Notes under the pieces: generated by a model
Databases searched by the model: none
Told to the model about the DNA's origin: nothing
The model's input: only the letters and a program-made list of their open reading frames with translations
Shown here: positions 50,585 through 60,681 of the stretch, one piece after another
Layout: every line of letters begins with the position of its first letter
How positions within the stretch are numbered: position 1 is the first letter of the stretch
Assembly (NCBI RefSeq): GCF_052857255.1
Contig: NW_027526650.1
Coordinates: 118,134 to 182,133, forward strand
Reading direction: 5' to 3'
DNA: 64,000 nucleotides
Source of the DNA: Amblyomma americanum
Lineage: Eukaryota > Arthropoda > Arachnida > Ixodida > Ixodidae
Program-made: the position numbers and the translations under genes

Positions 50585-53500
50585 GATGTGTTGTGATTTA
50601 GCTCGGTTCGGACTAAAACAGCTTGTTTCGTTGTTTTAAGCACGAATACATGCTTTTCGCGCAGTTATAAGAGAAAAAGTTTAGACGCGTATCAGAGGAA
50701 CACTTGTAAAAACCGATGTGTTGTGATTTAGCTCGTTTCGGACTAAAAAAGCTTGTTTAGTTGTATTAAGCACGAATACATGCTTTTCGCGCAGTTATAA
50801 GAGAAAAAGCTTTGACGAGTATCACGTGGATACTTGTAAAACCGATGTGTTCAGATATAGCTCGTTTCGGTCGAACACAGCTTGTTTCGTTGTATTATGC
50901 ACAAATACATGCTTTTCGCGCAGTTATAAGAGAATAAGCTTTGACGAGTATCACGTGGATACTTGTAAAACCGATGTGTTCAGATATAGCTCGTTTCGGT
51001 CTAACACAGCTTGTTTCGTTGGATTAATCACGAATACATGCTTTTCGCGCAGTTATAAGAGAAAAAGTTGACGCGTATGTGTTGACTTTGATGTGTTCAG
51101 ATTTAGCTCGTTTCTGTCTAACACAGCTCGTTTCGTTGGATTAAGCAGGAATACATGCTTTTCGCGCAGTTATAAGTGAAAATGTTTTGACGCGTATCTG
51201 AGGAAAACTTGTAAAACCGATGTGTTGTGATTTACCTCGTTTCGGTCTAAAACAGCTTGTTTCGTTGGATTAAGCACGAATACATGCTTTTCGCGCAGTT
51301 ATAGGAGAAAAAGTTTTGACGCGTATCACGTGGATACTTGTAATACCGATGTGTTCAGATATAGCTCGTTTTGGTATAAAACAGCTTGTTTCGTTGTTTT
51401 AAGCACGAATACATGCTTTTCGCGCAGTTATATAAAAATGTTTTGACGCGTATTAGAGGGACACTTGTAAAACCGATGTGTTGTGATTTAGCTCGTTTCG
51501 GTCTAAAACAGCTTGTTTCGTTGTATTAAGCACGAATACATGCTTTTCGCGCAGTTATAAGAGAAAAAGTTTTGACGCGTATCAGAGGAAAACTTGTAAA
51601 ACCGATGTGTTGTGATTTAGCTCGTTTCGGTCTAAAACAGCTTGTTTCGTTGGATTAATCAAGAATACATGCTTTTCGCGCCGTTATAAGAGAAAAAGTT
51701 TTGACGCGTATCAGAGGAACACTTGTAAAACCGATGTGTTGTGATTTAGCTCGTTTCGGTCTAAAACCGCTTGTTTCGATGCTTTAAGCACGAATACATG
51801 CTTTTCGCGCAGTTATAGAAGAAAACGTTTTGACGCGTATTATAGGGAGACTTGTAAAACCGATGAGCTGTGATTTAGCTCGTTTCGGTCTAAAACAGCT
51901 TGTTTTGTTGTTTTTAAGCACGAATACATGCTTTTCGCGCAGGTATAGAAGAAAACGTTTTGACGCGTATTAGGGAGACTTGTAAAACCGATGTGTTGTG
52001 ATTTAGCTCGTTTCGGTCTAAAACAGCTGTTTCGTTGTATTAAGCACGAATACATGCTTTCGCGCAGTTTAAGAGAAAAAGTTTTGACGCGTATCAGAGG
52101 AACACTCGTAAAACCAATGTGTTGTGATTTAGCTCGTTTCGGTCTAAAACAGCTTGTTTCGTTGGATTAATCACGAATACATGCTTTTCGCGCAGTTATA
52201 AGAGAAAAAGTTGACGCGTATGTGTTGACGTTTGATGTGTTCAGATTTAGCTCGTTTCTGTCTAACACAGCTTGTTTCGTTGGATTAAGCAGGAATACAA
52301 GCTTTTCGCGCAGTTATAAGAGAAAAAGTTTTGACGCGTATCTGAGGAAAACTTGTAAAACCGATGTGTTGTGATTTACCTCGTTTCGGTCTAAAAGAGC
52401 TTGTTTCGTTGGATTAAGCACGAATACATGCTTTTCGCGCAGTTATAAGAGAAAAAGTTTTGACGCGTATCACGTGGATACTTGTAAAACCGGTGTTGTG
52501 ATTTAGCTCGTTTCGGTCTAAAACAGCTTGTTTCGTTGTTTTAAGCACGAATACATGCTTTTCGCGCAGTTTTAAGAGAAAAAGTTTTGACCCTTATCAG
52601 AGGAACACTCGTAAAACCAATGTGTTGTGATTTAGCTCGTTTCGGTCTAAAACAGCTTGTTTCGTTGGATTAATCAAGAATACATGCTTTTCGTGCAGTT
52701 ATAAGAGAAAAAGTTTTGACGCGTATCAGAGGAACACTTGTAAAACCGATGTGTTGTGATTTAGCTCGTTTCGGTCTAAAACCGCTTGTTTCGATGCTTT
52801 AAGCACGAATACATGCTTTTCGCGCAGTTATAGAAGAAAACGTTTTGACGCGTATTAGGGAGACTTGTAAAACTGATGTGTTGTGATTTAGCTCGTTTCG
52901 GTCTAAAACAGCTTGTTTCGTTGTATTAAGCACGAATACATGCTTTTCGCGCAGTTATAGAAGAAAAAGTTTTGACGCGTATTAGAGGGACACTTGTAAA
53001 ACCGATGTGTTCAGATTTAGCTCATCTCTGTCTAAAACAGCTAGTATCGTTGTTTTAAGCACGAATACATGCTTTTCGCGCAGTTATAGAAGAAAACGTT
53101 TTGACGCGTATTAGGGAGACTTGTAAAACCGATGTGTTGTGATTTAGCTCGTTTCGGTCTAAAACAGCTTGTTTCGTTGCAATAAGCACGAATACATGCT
53201 TTTCGCGCAGTTTAAGAGAAAACGTTTTGACGCGTATCAGAGGAACACTCGTAAAACCAATGTGTTGTGATTTAGCTCGTTTCGGTCTAAAACAGCTTGT
53301 TTCGTTGTATTAAGCACGAATACATGCTTTTCGCGCAGTTTAAGAGAAAACGTTTTGACGCGTATCAGAGGAACACTCGTAAAACCAATGTGTTGTGATT
53401 TAGCTCGTTTCGGTCTAAAACAGCTTGTTTCGTTGGATTAATCACGAATACAAGCTTTTCGCGCAGTTATAAGAGAAAAAGTTGACGCGTATGTGTTGAC

Positions 53501-53759
53501 GTTGATGTGTTCAGATTTAGCTCGTTTCTGTCTAAAACAGCTTGTTTCGTTGTATTAAGCACGAATACATGCTTTTCGCGCAGTTATAAGAGAAAAAGTT
53601 TTGACGCGTATCACGTGGATACTTGTAAAACCGGTGTTGTGATTTAGCTCGTTTCGGTCTAAAACAGCTTGTTTCGTTGTTTTAAGCACGAATACATGCT
53701 TTTCGCGCAGTTATAAGAGAAAAAGTTTTGACGCGTATCAGAGGAACACTTGTAAAACC
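50585..53759 (+). repeat. 3175-bp higher-order unit, copy A
   Basis: Unit of 3175 bp, about 25 monomers, phased here so that it ends at the retrotransposon insertion point. It matches 57507-60681 and most of 60682-63054. Homology to the next copy continues left of this phase to about 49780. Markers shared by all three copies are TTATATAAAAATGTTTTG (51428), the CpG-loss variant TTTCGTGCAG (about 52690) and AAAACTGATG (about 52870). Copy A alone has four single-base T-run or G/T indels between 51910 and 52232. Confidence 0.9.
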
Positions 53760-53761
53760 CG

Positions 53762-54448
53762 TCCCTCGAGTCAATTGCCTTGGCTATATCCCGCATTGAA
53801 TGCTCTCAAAAAACTATGCTTAGTGAACTAGCGTTGATTCGGGCTGCTCAGTCGAAGGTCGAGGATTCAATATCCAGCCTTTCGGTGCGAGTTGACGCCC
53901 TGGAACAAATCACGAGCTCTAATCAGTTAAGTAGCCCGAGTTTATCAGCCGATCCTGATATGGCTAAACTTTCATCCGACATTAAGCTACTTTCAGATAA
54001 ATGTGATGACGCTGAAAACCGTCTCCGACGGTCCAATTTGCTGTTTTTTGGAATCACAGATCAACAAGATGAATCATGGTCCGAGTCTGAATCGCGGATT
54101 ATTTCATTCTGCGCGGACGAGCTCGATGTCACAATTGATAGCCATGATATTGAGCGTGTTCACAGACTTGGCCGTTTCCAACAAGGAAAAAACCGCCCTA
54201 TCATTGTAAATTTTATGAGATTTAAAGACAAAGGGCGTATCCTTTTTGCCAGTTCCAAGCTTAAAAATTCTTCCTTTTCTGTCCGTGAGGACTACTCTGC
54301 ACGCGTTCGCTTGGCAAGGAAGAAACTTTTTTCGTATGGTCAGCAACGAGGTGGCTCATTTAAAATCCGTTTTGATAAGCTCATCATGAACAACAAACAG
54401 TTTGTGTACGATGCTGTTAAAGATTCTGTGGTTGAATTAAATTTATAG
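53762..54448 (+). CDS. LINE ORF1 protein, 5'-truncated
   Basis: C-terminal part of an ORF1p-like RNA-binding, chaperone-type protein that would coat the element RNA. The frame is open from the insertion boundary to TAG at 54446-54448, and an in-frame stop of satellite origin lies just upstream (53753-53755). The native start is therefore missing; the first in-frame ATG is at 53816. Counting from codon 53780, residues about 10-50 and 62-84 are hydrophilic with heptad-like leucine and isoleucine spacing (probable coiled coil, ending ENRLRRSNLLFFGI). Residues about 85-165 resemble the RRM-like domain of L1/CR1-type ORF1 proteins (LLFFGI, ERVHRLGR, RPIIVNFMRFKDKGRILF). Residues about 166-215 resemble the C-terminal domain (VREDYSARVRLARKKL). 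No zinc knuckle is seen in the retained part. As it stands it is probably not translated normally. Confidence 0.82.
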   Translation, partial: SLESIALAISRIECSQKTMLSELALIRAAQSKVEDSISSLSVRVDALEQITSSNQLSSPSLSADPDMAKLSSDIKLLSDKCDDAENRLRRSNLLFFGITDQQDESWSESESRIISFCADELDVTIDSHDIERVHRLGRFQQGKNRPIIVNFMRFKDKGRILFASSKLKNSSFSVREDYSARVRLARKKLFSYGQQRGGSFKIRFDKLIMNNKQFVYDAVKDSVVELNL

Positions 54449-54475
54449 CGCTCACCGCAGGCACACAGGTCCTTT
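54449..54475 (+). other. ORF1-ORF2 intercistronic spacer, in frame
   Basis: Nine sense codons separate the ORF1 TAG from the ORF2 ATG, all in the same reading frame, with no further stop. The base after TAG is C. Whether ORF2 is made by reinitiation, readthrough or another route cannot be decided from the sequence. Confidence 0.8.
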
Positions 54476-57304
54476 ATGCACCAATGTTTCCAGAATCGCA
54501 CGCGTGCAGCCCCTGCCCCAACCGATAAATCAGTTTCCGTTTTACTAACAAATATCCGAAGTTATTTTCCAAAGAAAGAAGCTGTTGAAGCTATATTGCA
54601 AGACAACAGCACAGATATTGCCATCTTTACTGAAACGTGGCTCACACCTGATATACTGAATGACGAACTTTTCCAAGATAAGCAATCCTTCACTTGTTTC
54701 CGTCGTGACAGACCAGGGCGTAGGGGAGGCGGCGTGATGGTTCTTGTTAAAAGTATTCTGGTCTCTTCTGCTATCGCAGTCAATAGTAAAAGCGAAATCA
54801 TTTGCGTGAACGTTTCTCTTGCTCATTGCACTAATATAATAATTGCATGTTACCGAGCACCTGACTCCGATCATTCCTTCATCGACGACTTAAGTATCAT
54901 TCTGCTCGACATAAATAAACAGTTTCCCAATGCCAACCTCATAGTTAGCGGCGATTTTAATTTCCCAGACATCGACTGGGATAATCTAACCGCATCTTCC
55001 CGCCATTCCAGAGAATTTTTGGACCTTATTCTTTCGTTTGACCTCTCTCAAGCAGTCAAAATACCAACTCGGGGCACCAACATCCTAGATCTTGCTCTTG
55101 CATCTAATCCTGATTTAATCCAGTCTTTGTCATCCATCGCCGGTCTTAGCGATCACAGCATAGTGTTGTTCAACTTTTCAGTTCGCATTACTTCACAACA
55201 ACGCTCAGTGAAACACATACGTGACTACAAAAAAGCCAATTTTTCTCAAATCAATGAGGAACTAGCCAAATTTCTTCTCCACTTCGAACAGACTGCTTCT
55301 TTCAGGTCTATTGATGACAACTGGTCCATGTATAAAGAAAAAATCACCTCTTTAACTGAATCTTATGTACCCCTCGTTTGCATTCGTGGTGATGCCGTAA
55401 AACCATGGTTTACCAACTCTTTAAGAAGTCTGTGCAATAAGAAAAAACGATTATTTAGAGAAGCTAAGAGCTCCAACTTAGCGTCTAAATGGGAGAAATA
55501 CTTTAGCTGTCTGAGAAATTATACCAAGTTGCTTAAGAGCACTAAACAAAACTTTTACAACAATGACCTACTCGATATCCTTCGAAACAACCCAAAAAAG
55601 TTTTGGACTATTTTAACTCCAGGTCGTAGCGGTTCACATAATATATCTTTATTAGATCAAGATGGTTGTCATGTTCCAAATGAGCTTCGCTCGGACGTAA
55701 TGAATACGTACTTCTCATCTGTTTTCACCAACGAACCAGCCGTAAACATTCCTACATCACAGAGCCTAAATGTATCTGAAATGCCACCTGTTAGTATCTC
55801 AGCCGAAGGAATATGTAGACTTATTGAAGATTTAAAGGTATCAAGTGCTCCTGGGCCCGACAACATTTCTGCGAAAATTCTTAAAGGTACCAAAGTAATA
55901 TCCAGTCATTTCCTGCAAATCATTTTTACGCAATCCATTTCTAGTGGCCAAATCCCGTCTGAGTGGAAGATTAGCCGAGTCGTGCCTTGCTTTAAGGCAG
56001 GTAACCGCTCTGATCCATCAAATTATCGCCCCATCTCGCTAACATGCATTGCGTGCAAACTACTTGAACATATTATTTACTCCCAAGTAGCTAATCACCT
56101 CGATAGAAATTCTTTTTTCTTTCCAAACCAACACGGATTCCGTTCAGGCTACTCATGTGAAACTCAACTTTTCGAATTTACGACTGACCTCCACCTAAAC
56201 CTTGACTCCTTGTTTCAGACAGATATTATCTACCTCGATTTTTCGAAAGCTTTCGACCGAGTTCCTCACCAGCGCCTCTTGGCTAAACTTTCCTCCCTTT
56301 CACTGCACCCGCTGATATTATCATGGATTTGCAGTTTCCTAACTAATCGTTCGCAATACACCGTCATCAACAACCATCCTTCTACCGTCACTAAAGTCAC
56401 CTCTGGAGTACCTCAGGGCTCTGTTCTTGGGCCGCTCCTGTTTCTTGTCTTTATCAATGACCTTCCTGTCGGCATTTCATCATCCATCCGTTTGTTCGCA
56501 GATGATTGCGTTCTTTACCGCCGTGTTAGCACTACGAACGACCACTCATTGCTGCAGGACGACTTGAACTTGATACAATGTTGGTGCTCGACCTGGCTCA
56601 TGAAACTGAACGAAACTAAATGCAAGTTTATGCACGTGTCCCGTAAACGATCTAACCTGCACTTTTCTTACACGCTAAACAGGACCGCGCTATCTGAAGT
56701 TGAATCCTACGGATACCTCGGCATAGAAATAACAAGTGATCTTAACTGGTCGAAGCACATAACGTCCCTTGCTGCTAGCGTTTCTAAATCACTAGGATTC
56801 ATCAGACGATCGCTCACATTTTCTCCCCCTATGGTTAGACTAATCGCATACGAAACTTTCATCCGCACTAAACTTGAATTTGCATCGAGCATTTGGAATC
56901 CCCATCAAAAGTATTTAACACATATGTTAGAGGCCATTCAAAATCGAGCCGCTCGGTTTATAATATCAAATTATGATTCTCGGTCGAGTGTTACAAATAT
57001 CAAATCCTCTGTTGGTTTACCTTCCTTGGCATCCCGTCGTAAGATAGCAAGACTCTGTCTATTTCATAAACTTTATTATAATTTTCCCCAACTGCGTGAG
57101 AGCCTAATTATGCCCCCTTTAAGATCATCGCGACGTTTGTATAATTGCCGTAGTATTCAACGCATTCATGGTTCAACCAATGCGTTCAATTCCTCGTTCT
57201 TACCAGCTGCCATAGCCGAGTGGAATGTCCTTCCAGACAGTGTTGTGAATGAAGTTAATTCCCTAAAATTTAAACAGATGTTGATTGATTTATTCTCCAA
57301 CTAA
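54476..57304 (+). CDS. LINE ORF2: AP endonuclease and reverse transcriptase
   Basis: Complete 942-residue ORF2 polyprotein that would nick chromosomal DNA and copy the element RNA at the nick (target-primed reverse transcription). An APE-type endonuclease occupies residues about 20-235: N26, TETWL with E53, ACYRAP at 124-129, GDFNFP with D160 and N162, LDLAL with D205, and SDH at 225-227. A linker follows. The reverse transcriptase spans about 455-755: APGPD (458), NYRPISL (516), QHGFR (552), YLDFSKAFD with catalytic D588, GVPQGSVLGP (644), FADD at 674-677 and YLGIEI (747). A C-terminal region with the CR1/Jockey-type RAAR motif follows (824-827). All catalytic residues I can check are present and there is no RNase H. 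The ATG at 54476 lies 27 nt after the ORF1 stop and in the same frame, so reinitiation or stop readthrough could link the two. It looks coding-competent, but the element has lost its 5' end and promoter. Confidence 0.96.
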   Translation: MHQCFQNRTRAAPAPTDKSVSVLLTNIRSYFPKKEAVEAILQDNSTDIAIFTETWLTPDILNDELFQDKQSFTCFRRDRPGRRGGGVMVLVKSILVSSAIAVNSKSEIICVNVSLAHCTNIIIACYRAPDSDHSFIDDLSIILLDINKQFPNANLIVSGDFNFPDIDWDNLTASSRHSREFLDLILSFDLSQAVKIPTRGTNILDLALASNPDLIQSLSSIAGLSDHSIVLFNFSVRITSQQRSVKHIRDYKKANFSQINEELAKFLLHFEQTASFRSIDDNWSMYKEKITSLTESYVPLVCIRGDAVKPWFTNSLRSLCNKKKRLFREAKSSNLASKWEKYFSCLRNYTKLLKSTKQNFYNNDLLDILRNNPKKFWTILTPGRSGSHNISLLDQDGCHVPNELRSDVMNTYFSSVFTNEPAVNIPTSQSLNVSEMPPVSISAEGICRLIEDLKVSSAPGPDNISAKILKGTKVISSHFLQIIFTQSISSGQIPSEWKISRVVPCFKAGNRSDPSNYRPISLTCIACKLLEHIIYSQVANHLDRNSFFFPNQHGFRSGYSCETQLFEFTTDLHLNLDSLFQTDIIYLDFSKAFDRVPHQRLLAKLSSLSLHPLILSWICSFLTNRSQYTVINNHPSTVTKVTSGVPQGSVLGPLLFLVFINDLPVGISSSIRLFADDCVLYRRVSTTNDHSLLQDDLNLIQCWCSTWLMKLNETKCKFMHVSRKRSNLHFSYTLNRTALSEVESYGYLGIEITSDLNWSKHITSLAASVSKSLGFIRRSLTFSPPMVRLIAYETFIRTKLEFASSIWNPHQKYLTHMLEAIQNRAARFIISNYDSRSSVTNIKSSVGLPSLASRRKIARLCLFHKLYYNFPQLRESLIMPPLRSSRRLYNCRSIQRIHGSTNAFNSSFLPAAIAEWNVLPDSVVNEVNSLKFKQMLIDLFSN

Positions 57305-57490
57305 TTCCTGTTGAAGGCCCTTTTTCTTTTTTTTTGTTTACTAACTTACTTGCTTGTTTTTCTTTTGAAGTGTTCACAGTTGTATCTACATGTGTTAAGT
57401 TTATGTTCCAATTTTGTTCTTTGTGATATGATTACTGTTCGCCCCCCCCCCCTTATGTAATGCCCCCTGGGGCCCTTAAGGGTAAATAAA
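57305..57490 (+). promoter_or_regulatory. LINE 3' UTR
   Basis: Non-coding tail of the retrotransposon. It holds a T-rich tract (57321-57335), a run of eleven C (57442-57452), then a short G/C-rich segment in which CCCTTAAGGG (57473-57482) is a perfect 10-bp palindrome and CCCCTGGGG (57464-57472) could form a very small hairpin. In LINEs such 3' structures are often what the reverse transcriptase recognises; applying that here is inference. Confidence 0.75.
57485..57490 (+). terminator. polyadenylation signal AATAAA
   Basis: The canonical AATAAA hexamer lies directly before the TGA repeat. The sequence ends in a microsatellite rather than poly(A), so the hexamer may be part of the recognised 3' end rather than a working cleavage signal. 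Confidence 0.6.
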
Positions 57491-57510
57491 TGATGATGAT
57501 GATGATGATG
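57491..57510 (+). repeat. (TGA)n microsatellite tail of the LINE
   Basis: Six and two-thirds units of TGA close the element. The last four bases, GATG, are also the first bases of the resumed satellite monomer (GATGTGTTG), so the exact junction is ambiguous. Short-repeat tails in place of poly(A) are typical of CR1/L2-type elements. Confidence 0.92.
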
Positions 57511-60500
57511 TGTTGTGATTTAGCTCGTTTCGGACTAAAACAGCTTGTTTCGTTGTTTTAAGCACGAATACATGCTTTTCGCGCAGTTATAAGAGAAAAA
57601 GTTTAGACGCGTATCAGAGGAACACTTGTAAAAACCGATGTGTTGTGATTTAGCTCGTTTCGGACTAAAAAAGCTTGTTTAGTTGTATTAAGCACGAATA
57701 CATGCTTTTCGCGCAGTTATAAGAGAAAAAGCTTTGACGAGTATCACGTGGATACTTGTAAAACCGATGTGTTCAGATATAGCTCGTTTCGGTCGAACAC
57801 AGCTTGTTTCGTTGTATTATGCACAAATACATGCTTTTCGCGCAGTTATAAGAGAATAAGCTTTGACGAGTATCACGTGGATACTTGTAAAACCGATGTG
57901 TTCAGATATAGCTCGTTTCGGTCTAACACAGCTTGTTTCGTTGGATTAATCACGAATACATGCTTTTCGCGCAGTTATAAGAGAAAAAGTTGACGCGTAT
58001 GTGTTGACTTTGATGTGTTCAGATTTAGCTCGTTTCTGTCTAACACAGCTCGTTTCGTTGGATTAAGCAGGAATACATGCTTTTCGCGCAGTTATAAGTG
58101 AAAATGTTTTGACGCGTATCTGAGGAAAACTTGTAAAACCGATGTGTTGTGATTTACCTCGTTTCGGTCTAAAACAGCTTGTTTCGTTGGATTAAGCACG
58201 AATACATGCTTTTCGCGCAGTTATAAGAGAAAAAGTTTTGACGCGTATCACGTGGATACTTGTAATACCGATGTGTTCAGATATAGCTCGTTTTGGTATA
58301 AAACAGCTTGTTTCGTTGTTTTAAGCACGAATACATGCTTTTCGCGCAGTTATATAAAAATGTTTTGACGCGTATTAGAGGGACACTTGTAAAACCGATG
58401 TGTTGTGATTTAGCTCGTTTCGGTCTAAAACAGCTTGTTTCGTTGTATTAAGCACGAATACATGCTTTTCGCGCAGTTATAAGAGAAAAAGTTTTGACGC
58501 GTATCAGAGGAAAACTTGTAAAACCGATGTGTTGTGATTTAGCTCGTTTCGGTCTAAAACAGCTTGTTTCGTTGGATTAATCAAGAATACATGCTTTTCG
58601 CGCAGTTATAAGAGAAAAAGTTTTGACGCGTATCAGAGGAACACTTGTAAAACCGATGTGTTGTGATTTAGCTCGTTTCGGTCTAAAACCGCTTGTTTCG
58701 ATGCTTTAAGCACGAATACATGCTTTTCGCGCAGTTATAGAAGAAAACGTTTTGACGCGTATTATAGGGAGACTTGTAAAACCGATGAGCTGTGATTTAG
58801 CTCGTTTCGGTCTAAAACAGCTTGTTTTGTTGTTTTAAGCACGAATACATGCTTTTCGCGCAGGTATAGAAGAAAACGTTTTGACGCGTATTAGGGAGAC
58901 TTGTAAAACCGATGTGTTGTGATTTAGCTCGTTTCGGTCTAAAACAGCTTGTTTCGTTGTATTAAGCACGAATACATGCTTTTCGCGCAGTTTAAGAGAA
59001 AAAGTTTTGACGCGTATCAGAGGAACACTCGTAAAACCAATGTGTTGTGATTTAGCTCGTTTCGGTCTAAAACAGCTTGTTTCGTTGGATTAATCACGAA
59101 TACATGCTTTTCGCGCAGTTATAAGAGAAAAAGTTGACGCGTATGTGTTGACGTTGATGTGTTCAGATTTAGCTCGTTTCTGTCTAACACAGCTTGTTTC
59201 GTTGGATTAAGCAGGAATACAAGCTTTTCGCGCAGTTATAAGAGAAAAAGTTTTGACGCGTATCTGAGGAAAACTTGTAAAACCGATGTGTTGTGATTTA
59301 CCTCGTTTCGGTCTAAAAGAGCTTGTTTCGTTGGATTAAGCACGAATACATGCTTTTCGCGCAGTTATAAGAGAAAAAGTTTTGACGCGTATCACGTGGA
59401 TACTTGTAAAACCGGTGTTGTGATTTAGCTCGTTTCGGTCTAAAACAGCTTGTTTCGTTGTTTTAAGCACGAATACATGCTTTTCGCGCAGTTTTAAGAG
59501 AAAAAGTTTTGACCCTTATCAGAGGAACACTCGTAAAACCAATGTGTTGTGATTTAGCTCGTTTCGGTCTAAAACAGCTTGTTTCGTTGGATTAATCAAG
59601 AATACATGCTTTTCGTGCAGTTATAAGAGAAAAAGTTTTGACGCGTATCAGAGGAACACTTGTAAAACCGATGTGTTGTGATTTAGCTCGTTTCGGTCTA
59701 AAACCGCTTGTTTCGATGCTTTAAGCACGAATACATGCTTTTCGCGCAGTTATAGAAGAAAACGTTTTGACGCGTATTAGGGAGACTTGTAAAACTGATG
59801 TGTTGTGATTTAGCTCGTTTCGGTCTAAAACAGCTTGTTTCGTTGTATTAAGCACGAATACATGCTTTTCGCGCAGTTATAGAAGAAAAAGTTTTGACGC
59901 GTATTAGAGGGACACTTGTAAAACCGATGTGTTCAGATTTAGCTCATCTCTGTCTAAAACAGCTAGTATCGTTGTTTTAAGCACGAATACATGCTTTTCG
60001 CGCAGTTATAGAAGAAAACGTTTTGACGCGTATTAGGGAGACTTGTAAAACCGATGTGTTGTGATTTAGCTCGTTTCGGTCTAAAACAGCTTGTTTCGTT
60101 GCAATAAGCACGAATACATGCTTTTCGCGCAGTTTAAGAGAAAACGTTTTGACGCGTATCAGAGGAACACTCGTAAAACCAATGTGTTGTGATTTAGCTC
60201 GTTTCGGTCTAAAACAGCTTGTTTCGTTGTATTAAGCACGAATACATGCTTTTCGCGCAGTTTAAGAGAAAACGTTTTGACGCGTATCAGAGGAACACTC
60301 GTAAAACCAATGTGTTGTGATTTAGCTCGTTTCGGTCTAAAACAGCTTGTTTCGTTGGATTAATCACGAATACAAGCTTTTCGCGCAGTTATAAGAGAAA
60401 AAGTTGACGCGTATGTGTTGACGTTGATGTGTTCAGATTTAGCTCGTTTCTGTCTAAAACAGCTTGTTTCGTTGTATTAAGCACGAATACATGCTTTTCG

Positions 60501-60681
60501 CGCAGTTATAAGAGAAAAAGTTTTGACGCGTATCACGTGGATACTTGTAAAACCGGTGTTGTGATTTAGCTCGTTTCGGTCTAAAACAGCTTGTTTCGTT
60601 GTTTTAAGCACGAATACATGCTTTTCGCGCAGTTATAAGAGAAAAAGTTTTGACGCGTATCAGAGGAACACTTGTAAAACC
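57507..60681 (+). repeat. 3175-bp higher-order unit, copy B
   Basis: Matches copy A after removing the 3747-bp insertion, and matches copy C at a 3175-bp offset. It keeps the GAATAAGCTTTG variant of copy A, whereas copy C has GAAAAAGCTTTG at about 61030. There is no retrotransposon at its right boundary (60681/60682), which is the empty counterpart of the insertion site. Confidence 0.92.

Larger units (their letters stand above)
1..53759 (+). repeat. 129-bp satellite array, left block
   Basis: Continuous head-to-tail tandem array of a monomer of about 129 bp (subtypes about 117-130 bp), roughly 420 copies, all in the same orientation. Nearly invariant landmarks in each monomer are CTTGTAAAACCGATGTGTT, TTAGCTCGTTTCGGTCTAAA, GCACGAATACATGCTTTTCG, CGCAGTTATAAGAGAAAA and GACGCGTA. 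The linker between ACGCGT and CTTGTAAAAC is the main variable part (for example ATCAGAGGAACA, ATCACGTGGATA, ATTAGGGAGA, GTCACAGGGACA, ATCTGAGGAAA). A hand count on one typical monomer gives about 39% G+C and nine CpG. No gene is visible in this block. Open frames of 60-170 codons recur at monomer spacing and are by-products of a length divisible by three. The family is not one I recognise by name. A centromeric or other heterochromatic location is inference. Confidence 0.97.
53760..57506 (+). mobile_element. 5'-truncated CR1/L2-like non-LTR retrotransposon
   Basis: A 3747-bp insertion in the satellite, sized by comparing the filled site with the empty one at 60681/60682. In order it carries a partial ORF1, a complete ORF2 (endonuclease and reverse transcriptase), a 3' UTR of about 200 bp with AATAAA, and a (TGA)n tail. 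There are no LTRs, integrase or RNase H, which fits the CR1/L2/Jockey part of the LINE tree. It starts inside ORF1, so any 5' UTR and promoter are lost, the usual result of incomplete target-primed reverse transcription. ORF2 has no internal stop or frameshift, so the copy seems young. I found no target-site duplication. Because GATG occurs both in the tail and in the satellite, the right edge can be placed at 57506 to 57510. Confidence 0.93.

Noticed and set aside
1..53759. CRISPR array
   Set aside because: The repeats are directly abutting monomers of about 129 bp without unique spacers, and the linked element is a eukaryotic LINE.
53780..53782. TTG at 53780 as the real ORF1 start
   Set aside because: TTG starts are not expected in a eukaryotic element. 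The frame is open back to the insertion boundary, so ORF1 is 5'-truncated.
54104..54346. Minus-strand open frames within the LINE (also 54545-54874, 55669-55893, 56707-56892)
   Set aside because: They lie antisense to well-supported ORF1 and ORF2 and show no recognisable domain.
57320..57490. A host gene or ncRNA in the stretch after ORF2
   Set aside because: The segment is short, low in complexity (T run, C run, small palindrome) and ends in the AATAAA and TGA tail, all explained as LINE 3' UTR.
53750..57520. Target-site duplication flanking the LINE
   Set aside because: The bases on the left (CTTGTAAAACC) are not repeated on the right, and the right flank continues the monomer at the next base.
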